64,000 nucleotides of DNA, taken from assembly GCF_000718515.1 (NCBI RefSeq), contig NZ_JNZS01000020.1:1-64000 (forward strand), read 5' to 3'. The position numbers were made by a program, and so were the translations under genes. Positions 28,948-37,046 of this stretch are shown here, one piece after another. The notes below the pieces were generated by a model that made no database searches, was not told the DNA's origin, and was given only the letters and a program-made list of their open reading frames with translations. This stretch comes from Micromonospora parva (GTDB lineage: Bacteria; Actinomycetota; Actinomycetes; Mycobacteriales; Micromonosporaceae). Each line of letters opens with the position of its first letter. Position 1 is the stretch's first letter.

Positions 28948-30618
28948 ATGCGCGGCGACCTGGTCCGAAAGCTGGCCGCCCGGTGCCTGACCATCGGGTT
29001 GGCCGTGCTGGCCTTTGTCGTGCTGGCACTCACGGGTGCCACCGGCTGGGGGCTGGCACTGGCCGTCGCCGCGCTGGCCGCCACGGCCGCCGAGCAGCGG
29101 ATCCGGCCCGGCGCCGACCTGGTGGCGGAGACCACGTTGATCGCCGCGGCGATCCTGGTCGGCTACGCCCGGCGGCTGGACGACGGGCTCAACGTCGCAC
29201 TGGTCGTCACCGGGCTGGTCCTGCTGGGGCTGGTGCTGCTGGTGGGTCCGCTGCGCACCGCCGGCAGTCTGGAGATCCGGGCGGCCAACCTGCCGGTCCG
29301 CGCCTGGACGCCGCTGGTCGCCAACCAGCTCGGCACGGCGCTGCTCGGGCTGCTCGCCGCCCTGGCGCTCGCCGCCGCGCTCGCCCTGCCGGCCGGGGTG
29401 GCGCTGGCCGCCAGCCTGCTGGTCGGGGCGGGCGCCGGTGCTGTCGCACTGGACCTGGCCCGGCGACGGTTCCGGCCGCGGGCCGGCGGTGGGCCGGTGG
29501 CCGCCGCGCTGCGCCGGCACCGCCCGGAGTTCCTGCTCTACTTCTCCGCACCTCCCGGGTCGGAATACCAGGTCACCATGTGGCTGCCGTACCTGGAACG
29601 GATCGGCCGACCGTTCCTGGTCGTGGTGCGCGAACCAGAGTTCCTGGCCCCGATCGCGGCGGCAACCGACGCGCCGGTCGTCTACTGCCCCACCCTGGGG
29701 GCGATGGACGAGGCGTTGGTGCCGAGCCTGCGGGTGGCGTTCTACGTCAACCACGGGGCGAAGAACAGCCACTGTGTCCGCTTCACCCAGCTCACCCACG
29801 TCCAGCTGCACCACGGCGACAGCGACAAGGCGCCGAGCGCCAACCCGGTGTCGGGGATCTTCGACCGGATCTTCGTGGCCGGGCAGGCGGCGATCGACAG
29901 GTACGCCCGCGCCGGGGTGCAGATCCCGGCGGACAAGTTCGTGGTGGTGGGTCGCCCACAGGTCGAGTCGATCGAGGTACGCGCGGAGCCGGCGCGCGGG
30001 TTGGCACACCCCACGGTGCTGTACACCCCGACCTGGACCGGGCACCACGCCGACGCCGACTACTGCTCGCTGCCGGTGGCGGAGAGGCTGCTGCAGCGGC
30101 TGCTGGAGCGCGGCGCGACGGTGATCCTGCGGGCCCACCCGTACACCGCGCAGAACCCGGCGTCGGCCCGTCAGCTGGGCCGCCTCACCGAACTGCTCGT
30201 CGTCGACCGGGCGCGCACCGGCCGCCAGCACGTGGTCGGCGCGGCGGCTCGGGAGCTGAGCCTCACCGAGTGCGTCAACTCCTCCGACGCGCTGGTCTCC
30301 GACGTGTCCGGCGTGATCTCCGACTTCCTCTACTCCGGGAAGCCGTACGCGGTCACCGACATGGGTGGCGAGGGCGAGCGGTTCGTGGAGCGCTTCCCGT
30401 TGGCCGGGTCCGGTTACGTGCTGCGCCGGGACATGTCCAACGTGGACGACGTGCTCACCGCACTGCTGGACACCGACCCGTTGGCCGAGGCCCGCTGGGC
30501 CACCCGCCGCCGCTACCTGGGTGACTTCCCCGCCGAGTCGTACGCCGAGGCGTTCCTGGCAGCCGCCCGGCGCGAGCTGGCACCGGCCGAGACGCTCACC
30601 GCGTCCACCCCGGCATAG
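28948..30618 (+). CDS. CDP-glycerol/CDP-ribitol phosphotransferase family polymerase
   Basis: 556 aa. About six N-terminal hydrophobic helices (1-170) are followed by the TagF/TarL catalytic domain with HHGDSDKAPSANPVSG, TVLYTPTWTGHH, LRAHPYTAQNP and LVSDVSGVISDFLYSG. It sits 33 nt after the cytidylyltransferase/SDR fusion gene and is probably in its operon, which favours ribitol-phosphate as donor. Same architecture as the protein at 20500-22257. ATG at 28948. It ends 4 nt from a convergent hydrolase gene. Confidence 0.9.
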   Translation: MRGDLVRKLAARCLTIGLAVLAFVVLALTGATGWGLALAVAALAATAAEQRIRPGADLVAETTLIAAAILVGYARRLDDGLNVALVVTGLVLLGLVLLVGPLRTAGSLEIRAANLPVRAWTPLVANQLGTALLGLLAALALAAALALPAGVALAASLLVGAGAGAVALDLARRRFRPRAGGGPVAAALRRHRPEFLLYFSAPPGSEYQVTMWLPYLERIGRPFLVVVREPEFLAPIAAATDAPVVYCPTLGAMDEALVPSLRVAFYVNHGAKNSHCVRFTQLTHVQLHHGDSDKAPSANPVSGIFDRIFVAGQAAIDRYARAGVQIPADKFVVVGRPQVESIEVRAEPARGLAHPTVLYTPTWTGHHADADYCSLPVAERLLQRLLERGATVILRAHPYTAQNPASARQLGRLTELLVVDRARTGRQHVVGAAARELSLTECVNSSDALVSDVSGVISDFLYSGKPYAVTDMGGEGERFVERFPLAGSGYVLRRDMSNVDDVLTALLDTDPLAEARWATRRRYLGDFPAESYAEAFLAAARRELAPAETLTASTPA

Positions 30619-30622
30619 CCGC

Positions 30623-31414
30623 TCAGCGGTACGGGTCGAGCAGCGCCAGCACGGCCGCCGGGTCCTCCACGTGCGCGTTGTGGCCGAGGCCGGGCAGGGT
30701 GGCCACCGGCACGCCGTACTCCTTGAGCTGTTCGTCGGTGACCATCGGATCGTGCTCCCCGCGCGCCAGCACGACCGGCGCGTCGGTCGCCGCCAGCAGC
30801 GCGGCCAGGTCGGGCTCGCCGACGGCGAACGCGGTCGGGTCCATGGCGAGGCGCCACCGGCCGTCGACCTGGCGCAGCCCGGCGTCCACCACCGGGTCGT
30901 CCGGCGGCACCAGGCCGGCCAGCCCGGAGACCCGCAGGTAGCGGCGCGCCGCCTCGGCGCGGGTCGCGAACCAACTGATCGGGCGGGCGGCGAGGTCGGC
31001 GGCGCGGGTCAGCTCGTCGGGTGACCAGACGGCCTTGATGCCCAACCCGACCACGGCGTCCACCGGCGTACCGGCGGCGCGGGCGGCCAGCGCGAGGCCG
31101 ACCACCCCGCCCAGCGAATGTCCGAGCACGACGAGCCGGTCGCCGGGCGCCAGGCCGCGCGCTATCCGGTCGGCGAACCCCGCGAACGTGTACGACTGAA
31201 GCGGTGCCGCCCAGCCGTGGCCGGCGAGGTCCGGTGCCAGCCACCGCCCCGCCCAGCGCTGCTCCAGCAGAGGCGCCCACGGCAACCAGACGTCCCCGGT
31301 CGTGCCCATCCCGTGCAGGAGCAGCAGGACCCGCCCGCGACCGGCTTGACCACCCGATTCATCCACCACGGCCGCAGTCTCCCACGGTTCACGGCCTGGT
31401 ACGAGAGCCGTCAT
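30623..31414 (-). CDS. Alpha/beta hydrolase
   Basis: 263 aa. Oxyanion-hole motif LLLLHGMGTTGDVW, nucleophile elbow LGHSLGGVVGLA (Ser), acid region LARGEHDPM and catalytic His in PGLGHNAHVEDP, so the triad appears complete. Cytoplasmic, with no signal peptide. The ATG at 31414 is chosen because the residues before it are low-complexity and would overlap the divergent gene. The substrate is unknown. Convergent with the polymerase gene. Confidence 0.87.
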   Translation of the reverse strand: MTALVPGREPWETAAVVDESGGQAGRGRVLLLLHGMGTTGDVWLPWAPLLEQRWAGRWLAPDLAGHGWAAPLQSYTFAGFADRIARGLAPGDRLVVLGHSLGGVVGLALAARAAGTPVDAVVGLGIKAVWSPDELTRAADLAARPISWFATRAEAARRYLRVSGLAGLVPPDDPVVDAGLRQVDGRWRLAMDPTAFAVGEPDLAALLAATDAPVVLARGEHDPMVTDEQLKEYGVPVATLPGLGHNAHVEDPAAVLALLDPYR

Positions 31415-31505
31415 CCACGCCGCCCCCACCAAAGAATGATCCACTGTAGAGTTCCGGGCCGGACGGACAGAGCCACCTGTCGATTCCGTCCCGAGGGGAG
31501 CCACT

Positions 31506-32543
31506 GTGTACAGGATGTACGGGTCGGCGCTGGTCGCGGCACTGGCAGCCGTCACGCTCGGCGTACCGCACCGGGCGTCCGCGACGCCATCGGACGTGGC
31601 CGCACCGAACGGCGCAGCGGTCACGGCGGCCGACCGGGTGCTGCGGGTCTACAACAACAACATCGAGAACCTGGTGGTGAACAACTCCGACGGGAGCTGC
31701 ACCCGGATCTCCGGACCGGACCACCTGACCTCGATCCTGGTCGACGACGCCGGTCGCACGGGCACCAGCGGCGTGGTGGCGCCCGACATCCTGATCGTGC
31801 AGCAGGTGCGCGGCACCGGCCAGGCCGAGGCGTACGCCGACCAGCTGTCGGCGAAGTTCGGCTACCCGGCGGGCAGCTACGGGGCGATCGTGGCGTGGGA
31901 CGACCCGGAGCCGTGGGGCAGCACGCACAAGTGCAGCTCGCAGTCGCTCGGCGACCTGAAGAAGAAGCAGACCAACGCCATCCTCTGGAACAAGCGCACG
32001 CTCAACCTCGCCAGTGGCGACATCTCGAAGTACTGGAGCGCGGGTTGGCTCAAGCCGGGCACGGCGTACGCGAACGGCGCCGGGTGCACGCTGTACAAGC
32101 CGCCGAACAGTGACCCGGACAGCACCGACTACTACAAGTGGAAGCGGACCAGCGCGATCGCGGCGCGCTTCACCATCAAGGCGACCGGCACCAGCGTGTT
32201 CGCCGCGACGATGCACCTGCCGCAGGAGAACCGGCAGAACGCCTGCGCCGGTGACGGCGACCGGGGCATCGCCAACAGCGGCATCCACCTCGGTGCGGAC
32301 GCGACCACGCTGCTGAACGCGTCGACGATCCGCGTGGTGGGCATCGACGCGAACCGCACCGGCATCGCCCCCGGCACGCTCAGCGGCTACGGCATGACCG
32401 GGTACGGGTCGGCGGCCACCAACGGTTCCAGCAAGATCGACTACTTGTTCGTCAGGGGCAGTGTGCAGTCGTCCGCCGTCGACCACACCGTGGTCGGGAC
32501 GAAGTCGAACCACAAGGCGTTGTACGGCTTCATCACCTACTGA
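31506..32543 (+). CDS. Secreted endonuclease/exonuclease/phosphatase-fold protein
   Basis: 345 aa. The N-terminal signal peptide has an AxA-like cleavage near residues 25-27 (HRASAT). The mature part follows the EEP order: VYNNNIENL, PDILIVQQV, ATMHLPQE, VVGIDANRTG, SKIDYLFV, KSNHKALYG. Two usual acidic positions look changed: LQE-type Glu reads Gln (VQQ), and the Asp of SDH reads Asn (SNH). It may therefore be weakly active, or use a different metal arrangement. GTG at 31506 with GAGGGGAG upstream; ATG at 31515 is an alternative. TAGAGT at 31447 could be its promoter -10. Confidence 0.8.
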   Translation: MYRMYGSALVAALAAVTLGVPHRASATPSDVAAPNGAAVTAADRVLRVYNNNIENLVVNNSDGSCTRISGPDHLTSILVDDAGRTGTSGVVAPDILIVQQVRGTGQAEAYADQLSAKFGYPAGSYGAIVAWDDPEPWGSTHKCSSQSLGDLKKKQTNAILWNKRTLNLASGDISKYWSAGWLKPGTAYANGAGCTLYKPPNSDPDSTDYYKWKRTSAIAARFTIKATGTSVFAATMHLPQENRQNACAGDGDRGIANSGIHLGADATTLLNASTIRVVGIDANRTGIAPGTLSGYGMTGYGSAATNGSSKIDYLFVRGSVQSSAVDHTVVGTKSNHKALYGFITY

Positions 32544-32550
32544 CCGCACC

Positions 32551-32607
32551 GCCGAAGACGCCGCGGGCGCCGGCCCCTTGTGGGGGACGACGCCCGCGGT
32601 CCTCGGC
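32551..32607. terminator. Bidirectional terminator hairpin
   Basis: Core arms CCGCGGGCG (32561-32569) and CGCCCGCGG (32591-32599) are perfect, extended outward by GCCGA/TCGGC. It lies between the convergent ends of the secreted EEP protein gene and the C39 peptidase gene. Confidence 0.75.
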
Positions 32608-32616
32608 GTGCCCGGG

Positions 32617-33453
32617 TCAGGCGGAGTAGCCCCGGCTGGTGATCCAGTTGGCCAGGTCGATGGTGGTGATCCAGTACGACGGGTCGGCCGCGTTGGCCGA
32701 GTCGGCGATCCGCACGGTGCGACCGTTGTCCTTGTAGCCCACGACGGCGATGTAGTGCCCGCCGCCGTAGGAGTGCCAGCCGCCGTCGGTGTCGGTGGCG
32801 TCCCCGACGACGTTGGCCACCACGCCCCGGCCGTCGGTGATGGCCTTCACCACGTCGGCCTGGAGGCGGTCCATCTGCGCCGGGCTGGGCGCGCTGGGGA
32901 ACATCCGGGTCCGGTACGGGGAGCCCTTCACCTCGGCGTTGAGCACCCGGGTGGTGTCCTCGGCCGAGTTGGTGCCCATCTCGGTGGTGCCCAGCTCGGC
33001 GCCGAGCTCCTCCTGGGTGCGGTCGATGCCGGCGGCGCTGAGCGCGTTGCGGGTGGCCGCCGGGCCGCAGTTGTAGTAGGTGTTCTGCGCCTCGTAGTCG
33101 TAGTCGAGCACCTTGGTCGCGGGCGGCTTCGGGGGCGTCGGCTTACGGGTGAGGTCGGGGTTGCTCTTGGCCTTCGCGGCGGGGGACGCGGCGCTGGTGG
33201 CCGGCGCGGCGGTGGTCGGCGCGGCGCTGGCCGAGGGGGACGCGTCCCGAACGTCGCCACGGGAGGCGGCGACGTCGCTGCGCATCTCGGCGACGGTGGT
33301 CGCGGTGCGCTGGTCGGCCGGGGCGTCGTCGGCGGTGGTGAGGAGGGCACCGCCGGTGGTGGCGATGGCGAGAGCCGCGGCGGAGGCGACAACGATCTGG
33401 TACGGGCGCTCGGTGGCGAGGCGGCGGAGCTGACGCTGCAGGGTGTGCTTCAC
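32617..33453 (-). CDS. Secreted C39-like cysteine peptidase
   Basis: 278 aa. A basic N-terminus and hydrophobic helix (about 20-40) form a signal peptide or anchor. A Ser/Ala/Pro/Thr-rich linker (about 60-120) precedes the papain-like domain. The catalytic Cys is in YYNCGPAATRNAL, the His in GGGHYIAVVGY and the Asp/Asn in IADSANA. The target is probably extracellular peptide or cell wall. The GTG at 33453 is chosen for GGAGG 5 nt upstream. The long leader carries a c-di-AMP riboswitch (33700-33830), which in actinomycetes commonly controls cell-wall hydrolases, so this peptidase probably belongs to that regulon. Confidence 0.88.
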   Translation of the reverse strand: MKHTLQRQLRRLATERPYQIVVASAAALAIATTGGALLTTADDAPADQRTATTVAEMRSDVAASRGDVRDASPSASAAPTTAAPATSAASPAAKAKSNPDLTRKPTPPKPPATKVLDYDYEAQNTYYNCGPAATRNALSAAGIDRTQEELGAELGTTEMGTNSAEDTTRVLNAEVKGSPYRTRMFPSAPSPAQMDRLQADVVKAITDGRGVVANVVGDATDTDGGWHSYGGGHYIAVVGYKDNGRTVRIADSANAADPSYWITTIDLANWITSRGYSA

Positions 33454-33699
33454 GGGGTCCTCCACGGATCGGGGGGAGAGCGGCACACCGGGCCGGACCG
33501 GTATCCGGGCAGGCGCCAGCGCGCGGACCGTGGTCCGCGGATGGTGAACCGCTCAGGGGAACGCCCGGCGTGGCCGGGCGGGGAAGGCGATGACCCGGGG
33601 GGTCAGCTCACCGTCACTGGACGAATGAGCGGGTGCACCGCCGCGCCGTGGAGGCGAGGGAACAACCGAGGGGTGGAAAGGTGCTGCACGAGGATGGGA
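33454..33699 (-). other. Leader between riboswitch and C39 peptidase start
   Basis: About 245 nt of untranslated leader between the aptamer and the GTG start. No convincing ORF. GC-rich segments could form the expression-platform terminator, but I did not resolve a single clear hairpin. The ribosome-binding site GGAGG sits just before the start codon. Confidence 0.5.
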
Positions 33700-33830
33700 C
33701 TCCTTCCGACACCGCCTACCGGGTTAGCTGACGGATTCGGGCGGGAAGATCGCCCTACCGCGGGCCGTGGCTCGCGGATTCACCCCGGACTTACTGATGG
33801 GTCCCCGGTTCGTTGATCACGATTAAGCGG
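33700..33830 (-). promoter_or_regulatory. c-di-AMP riboswitch (ydaO/yuaA class)
   Basis: Read on the minus strand, the segment has the ydaO consensus blocks in order: CGCTTAATC at the 5' side (33821-33830), an ACCGGGGACCC segment, GGGGTGAATCCG, GGTAGGGCG, CCGCCCGAATCCGTCAG, CTAACCCGGTAGGC, and the closing GGAAGGAG (near 33700-33707). It is oriented toward the C39 peptidase gene. In actinobacteria this class turns expression off when c-di-AMP is abundant, usually for cell-wall hydrolases. Boundaries are approximate because the fold was not computed. Confidence 0.92.
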
Positions 33831-34123
33831 GTCGATGCGGCGTCGCGTCTTGCGATCGGTTACCGCATCGGACAGGACGACAGTACTGGCGGCTCCGCGC
33901 CCTGCCAAGCCGGGTTCACCTGCGTAAACCTCAATCGGCGAGGCAATTTCTGCGCGTATTGCCGATGATGTGACTCGATGGGACAACCGGTTACGGGCGC
34001 GCCTGCGGGCGACAACCGGACAGGCGACGAAGAACGCGACCATAATCGCGGGAACAATGGCGCGGCTCGTGCCGGACGTCCGATTTCACAATTGCGTGAC
34101 CGGCCTCACATCACAGATCGGGC
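33831..34123. other. Intergenic region upstream of the riboswitch
   Basis: About 290 bp without a supported gene. It is noticeably AT-richer than its surroundings (for example near 33925-33970 and 34035-34100), as expected for a promoter region driving the riboswitch leader on the minus strand. It also follows the stop of the minus-strand gene ending at 34124. No clear -35/-10 pair could be chosen. Confidence 0.4.
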
Positions 34124-34894
34124 TCAACCCGCCCGGGCCGGTCGCCACCGTGCCACGACGGCCGGGCGCAACGCCCCCGCCACCGTCCGGCGGGCGGCCA
34201 CCGGGTGCGGGCGCAGCCGGGCCGCCGCCGCGTACGCCTCCTCGGCGAGGGTACGAGCCGACTCGGCGGCCAGCTCCGCGTCACGCCAGGCGGCCCGCTC
34301 ACGGACGGCGGCCGCCTGGTAGTCGGCCAGCCGCGCATCCCGGACCACCCGGCTGATCAACACCTCCTGCTCGACCGGGTGGCGTCGGGGATCCCAGCCG
34401 TGCCGGTGCCCGAACACGTCACCGAGCTGCACCATGCTCAGGTCACCCCGCCAGTACGCCGCCATCGCCGCCCGGTGCAGATAGCGCTCCCGGGCCGCGT
34501 ACTCGGCGGGGGTGTGCGGGGTCCGTGGGGTGGGCAGCGCCCCGGCGCCCGCGAAGCGACGCGCGGCGGTGTCCGCCGCGTCGTACCCGGTCCAGGCCCG
34601 CTCCATCTGCTCCTGGGCGCTCAGCCAGGCGGCACGTCTCCGCCTGGCTGTCGTCGCCGCGCCGGCCGCGGCGACGGCCACCTCCTCGGCGTAGCGGCGC
34701 AGGTCGGCAGCCTCGGCGGCGGCCACCTCCCGGGCGGTGGGCGCTGCCGGGAGCGGGTCGTCGGCGGGCCGGTCCCGTTCGGGGCGGGCGGCCAGCACGG
34801 TGAGCAGGCCCAGGGTCAGCAGGACCAGGGTCGACCAGATGGCGGCGGCTCGCGGCACCTCGGTCACGAACTGGTAGAAGACGGCGGTCTCCAT
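34124..34894 (-). CDS. Hypothetical single-pass membrane protein with Ala-rich coiled coil
   Basis: 256 aa. One hydrophobic helix (about residues 17-35, AAIWSTLVLLTLGLLTVLAA) precedes a long Ala/Arg/Glu-rich helical region likely to form coiled coil. An embedded motif-like stretch reads YWRGDLSMVQLGDVFGHRHGWDP. The ATG at 34894, with GGGGAG-like sequence upstream, gives a short periplasmic N-terminus. No enzyme family was recognised. Function unknown. Confidence 0.65.
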   Translation of the reverse strand: METAVFYQFVTEVPRAAAIWSTLVLLTLGLLTVLAARPERDRPADDPLPAAPTAREVAAAEAADLRRYAEEVAVAAAGAATTARRRRAAWLSAQEQMERAWTGYDAADTAARRFAGAGALPTPRTPHTPAEYAARERYLHRAAMAAYWRGDLSMVQLGDVFGHRHGWDPRRHPVEQEVLISRVVRDARLADYQAAAVRERAAWRDAELAAESARTLAEEAYAAAARLRPHPVAARRTVAGALRPAVVARWRPARAG

Positions 34895-35023
34895 GGTCGG
34901 CACCTCGGGGAGAGAGCAGTGCGATGGGGCCACACCGGCCGGCGGGCCACGGCGGGCCACCGGTCGGCGGGTGGGAAGCGGGTGGGGCGACAGGCGCGGC
35001 GGCGGGACGATCGTCCCGGTGGC

Positions 35024-35446
35024 TCAGCGCCGGGGTGGGGCCCGGCAGGCCCGACCGCTCGCACTGTCGACGAGGGGCAGCCGGTCGGACTCCGCCGCGC
35101 GGACCGGAAGCACGCCGGTCGCGGTGACGCAGTGCTCCTCGGGGAGCGCCCCGGGCGAGTCGACGGCCCAGGCGGGAACGCCCTCCTCGACGGCGTCCGG
35201 TGGGATCGCCGCTGCCGGGCGCGCCGCAGCGTGCGCCCCGACGTGCCGACCGGAGGCCGCCAGCGGCCCGGCGGCGACGGAGGCCGACACCACGCTCGAC
35301 GGTGGCACCGGGCTGGGCGTCGACGCGGCGGCCGTGGCCGGGCCTGCGCCGAGCGCCAGGGCCGCGACGACGGCGAGGCTGGTCAGCACCCGCGTCGCCC
35401 AGCGCGCCACCCACCACAGCGGACAGGTGAACGCGACCGGAAGCAC
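35024..35446 (-). CDS. Hypothetical small exported protein
   Basis: 140 aa. Hydrophobic N-terminus VLTSLAVVAALALGAGPATAAAS with AxA sites fits a signal peptide. The rest is Ala/Ser/Pro-rich without recognised motifs, with two Cys residues (EEHCVTATG, GRACRAP) that could form a disulfide. It is on the same strand as the gene ending at 34124. Coding status rests on the signal peptide and codon bias only. Confidence 0.45.
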   Translation of the reverse strand: MLPVAFTCPLWWVARWATRVLTSLAVVAALALGAGPATAAASTPSPVPPSSVVSASVAAGPLAASGRHVGAHAAARPAAAIPPDAVEEGVPAWAVDSPGALPEEHCVTATGVLPVRAAESDRLPLVDSASGRACRAPPRR

Positions 35447-35538
35447 ATCCCCACGCTACCGTCACGCCGAGGCGGGCGCACCGACCACGGGCGTGTCGGA
35501 TCGCGCCGCGCCGACCCGTTTGACCAGGGTGGACGCTG

Positions 35539-36768
35539 TCAGCGCCGGTCGGCGTACGGTGATCGGCCGTTGGCCAAACCGACCTCGTCGGCGGCCCCCG
35601 CGGCCCCGCCCTCGGCGTCGCCGTCACCGGCGGTCGGGGCACCGGCCGCGCGTTGCCGGGGGACGGGCGCCGGCCGGGCCGGACGGCGCGGTGCGAGCCG
35701 GCGCATCATCGGGGTCTCGACGAAGCGGTGCAGCAGCCCGGCGAGGATCAGGTTCGCCACCAGGAAGCCGAGCACCACGGCGGGCCCACGCCAGCCCGCG
35801 AAGCCGGTCCCCCAGTCCCCGCTCCAGCGCAGCACGCTCGTCATCACCAGCACGTGCACCAGATAGAAGGCGAACGAGACCTCACCGAGCCAGATCAACG
35901 GCCGGGAACGCCACGGCGAGCGCCGACCCCGCACGTCCGCGTCAGCGGCAGCGGTGATCACCAACAGGTACGCGACGGCGAGCAACGTGGTCCACAACTC
36001 GGCGCGGATCCACTGCGCGGCCGCCACCCAGGTGACCACGAAGATCGCGCTGGCCACGGCCAGACCCGGCCCGCGCCAGAGCCCTCGGCGCATCAGCTCG
36101 GCGGCCACCGCGCCCAACCAGAACTCCAGCGACCGGACCGGCGGGAAGATCTGGGTGAACCACCACCGACTCACCTCCGGCACCAACTCCTGCGCCGGCC
36201 ACAGCGCGAGGATCAGCAGCGGCAGCGCGACGATCAGCGCCCAGAGCAGCTTCGGCCGGGCCCGGCGCAGCAACGGCAGGGCGAGCGGCAGGCAGAGGTA
36301 GAAGAAGAACTCGCAGGAGAGCGACCAGCTGACCGTGTTGATGCTGTAGAACCAGCCGGGTCGGGGGTCCCAGGCCTGCAGCAGGAGCAGGTTCTCCAGC
36401 GCGGCCGCCGGCAGGACCGGGTCGGCGAACCACCAGGCGACCACCAGCGTCGCCGCCCACAGCACCAGGTGGTTCGGGTAGATCTTGGCGACCCGCCGCC
36501 GCCAGAAGGTCCGCCGGGAGTCACCCGGCCGGGCCGACCAGACCAGCACGAAACCACTGAGGATGAAGAAGAACTGCACCCCGGAGAGGCCCAGGGTGAA
36601 CAGGGCATCGACCACGGCCTTGTAGTCCGGCTCGGCGATGATCCGCATGGTGCCCGCGTGGAAGCCGAAGACCAGCAGGGCGGCGATCCAGCGCAGCCCG
36701 GTCAGCGACGGCAGCCGGGGCAGGGCGGGTGCGGGTGGGGCGGCCGACGTCGCGGCGACGCTCGTCAT
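35539..36768 (-). CDS. Acyltransferase 3 family membrane O-acyltransferase
   Basis: 409 aa with about ten transmembrane helices, of the OafA/OatA type that O-acetylates sugars at the membrane. Motifs are LTGLRWIAALLVFGFHAGT (His of the first helix), the RxR-like region RRTFWRRRVAKIYPNH, and WSLSCEFFFYLCLPL. The ATG at 36768 removes a low-complexity N-terminal extension. Its position beside the GT2 and pseI genes suggests O-acylation of the same polymer. A cytoplasmic Pro/Ala-rich tail follows the last helix. Confidence 0.88.
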   Translation of the reverse strand: MTSVAATSAAPPAPALPRLPSLTGLRWIAALLVFGFHAGTMRIIAEPDYKAVVDALFTLGLSGVQFFFILSGFVLVWSARPGDSRRTFWRRRVAKIYPNHLVLWAATLVVAWWFADPVLPAAALENLLLLQAWDPRPGWFYSINTVSWSLSCEFFFYLCLPLALPLLRRARPKLLWALIVALPLLILALWPAQELVPEVSRWWFTQIFPPVRSLEFWLGAVAAELMRRGLWRGPGLAVASAIFVVTWVAAAQWIRAELWTTLLAVAYLLVITAAADADVRGRRSPWRSRPLIWLGEVSFAFYLVHVLVMTSVLRWSGDWGTGFAGWRGPAVVLGFLVANLILAGLLHRFVETPMMRRLAPRRPARPAPVPRQRAAGAPTAGDGDAEGGAAGAADEVGLANGRSPYADRR

Positions 36769-37046
36769 GCCGGGATCCCGGCGCTCGGCGGGGTCACCAG
36801 CACTGTCGTAGCCTCCTCGGCGCGGCTTCGGACGGCGCGACGGCGACGCCCGCGACGGCCCGGCAGGGCCGCACCGAGGCACCCTACCGGGTCACTCCTG
36901 GGTGAACCGGACGCGTCCCACCCGCCGTTTTCCGCGCCACGGCACCGCCCGCCAGTCGGCGTTAACCTTCCGCTGCCCGGGAGTTCAGAGACTCCACCAT
37001 CGGCGGCAACGTCAGGTTCCGGGGCCGGCCACCCGGGTCGTCGAAG

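Noticed and set aside
36961..36972. GTTAAC-containing motif upstream of the GT2 gene, also near 27365 and 44914
   Set aside because: About three GTTAAC sites are expected by chance in 64 kb at this base composition, so three occurrences are no evidence of a shared operator.
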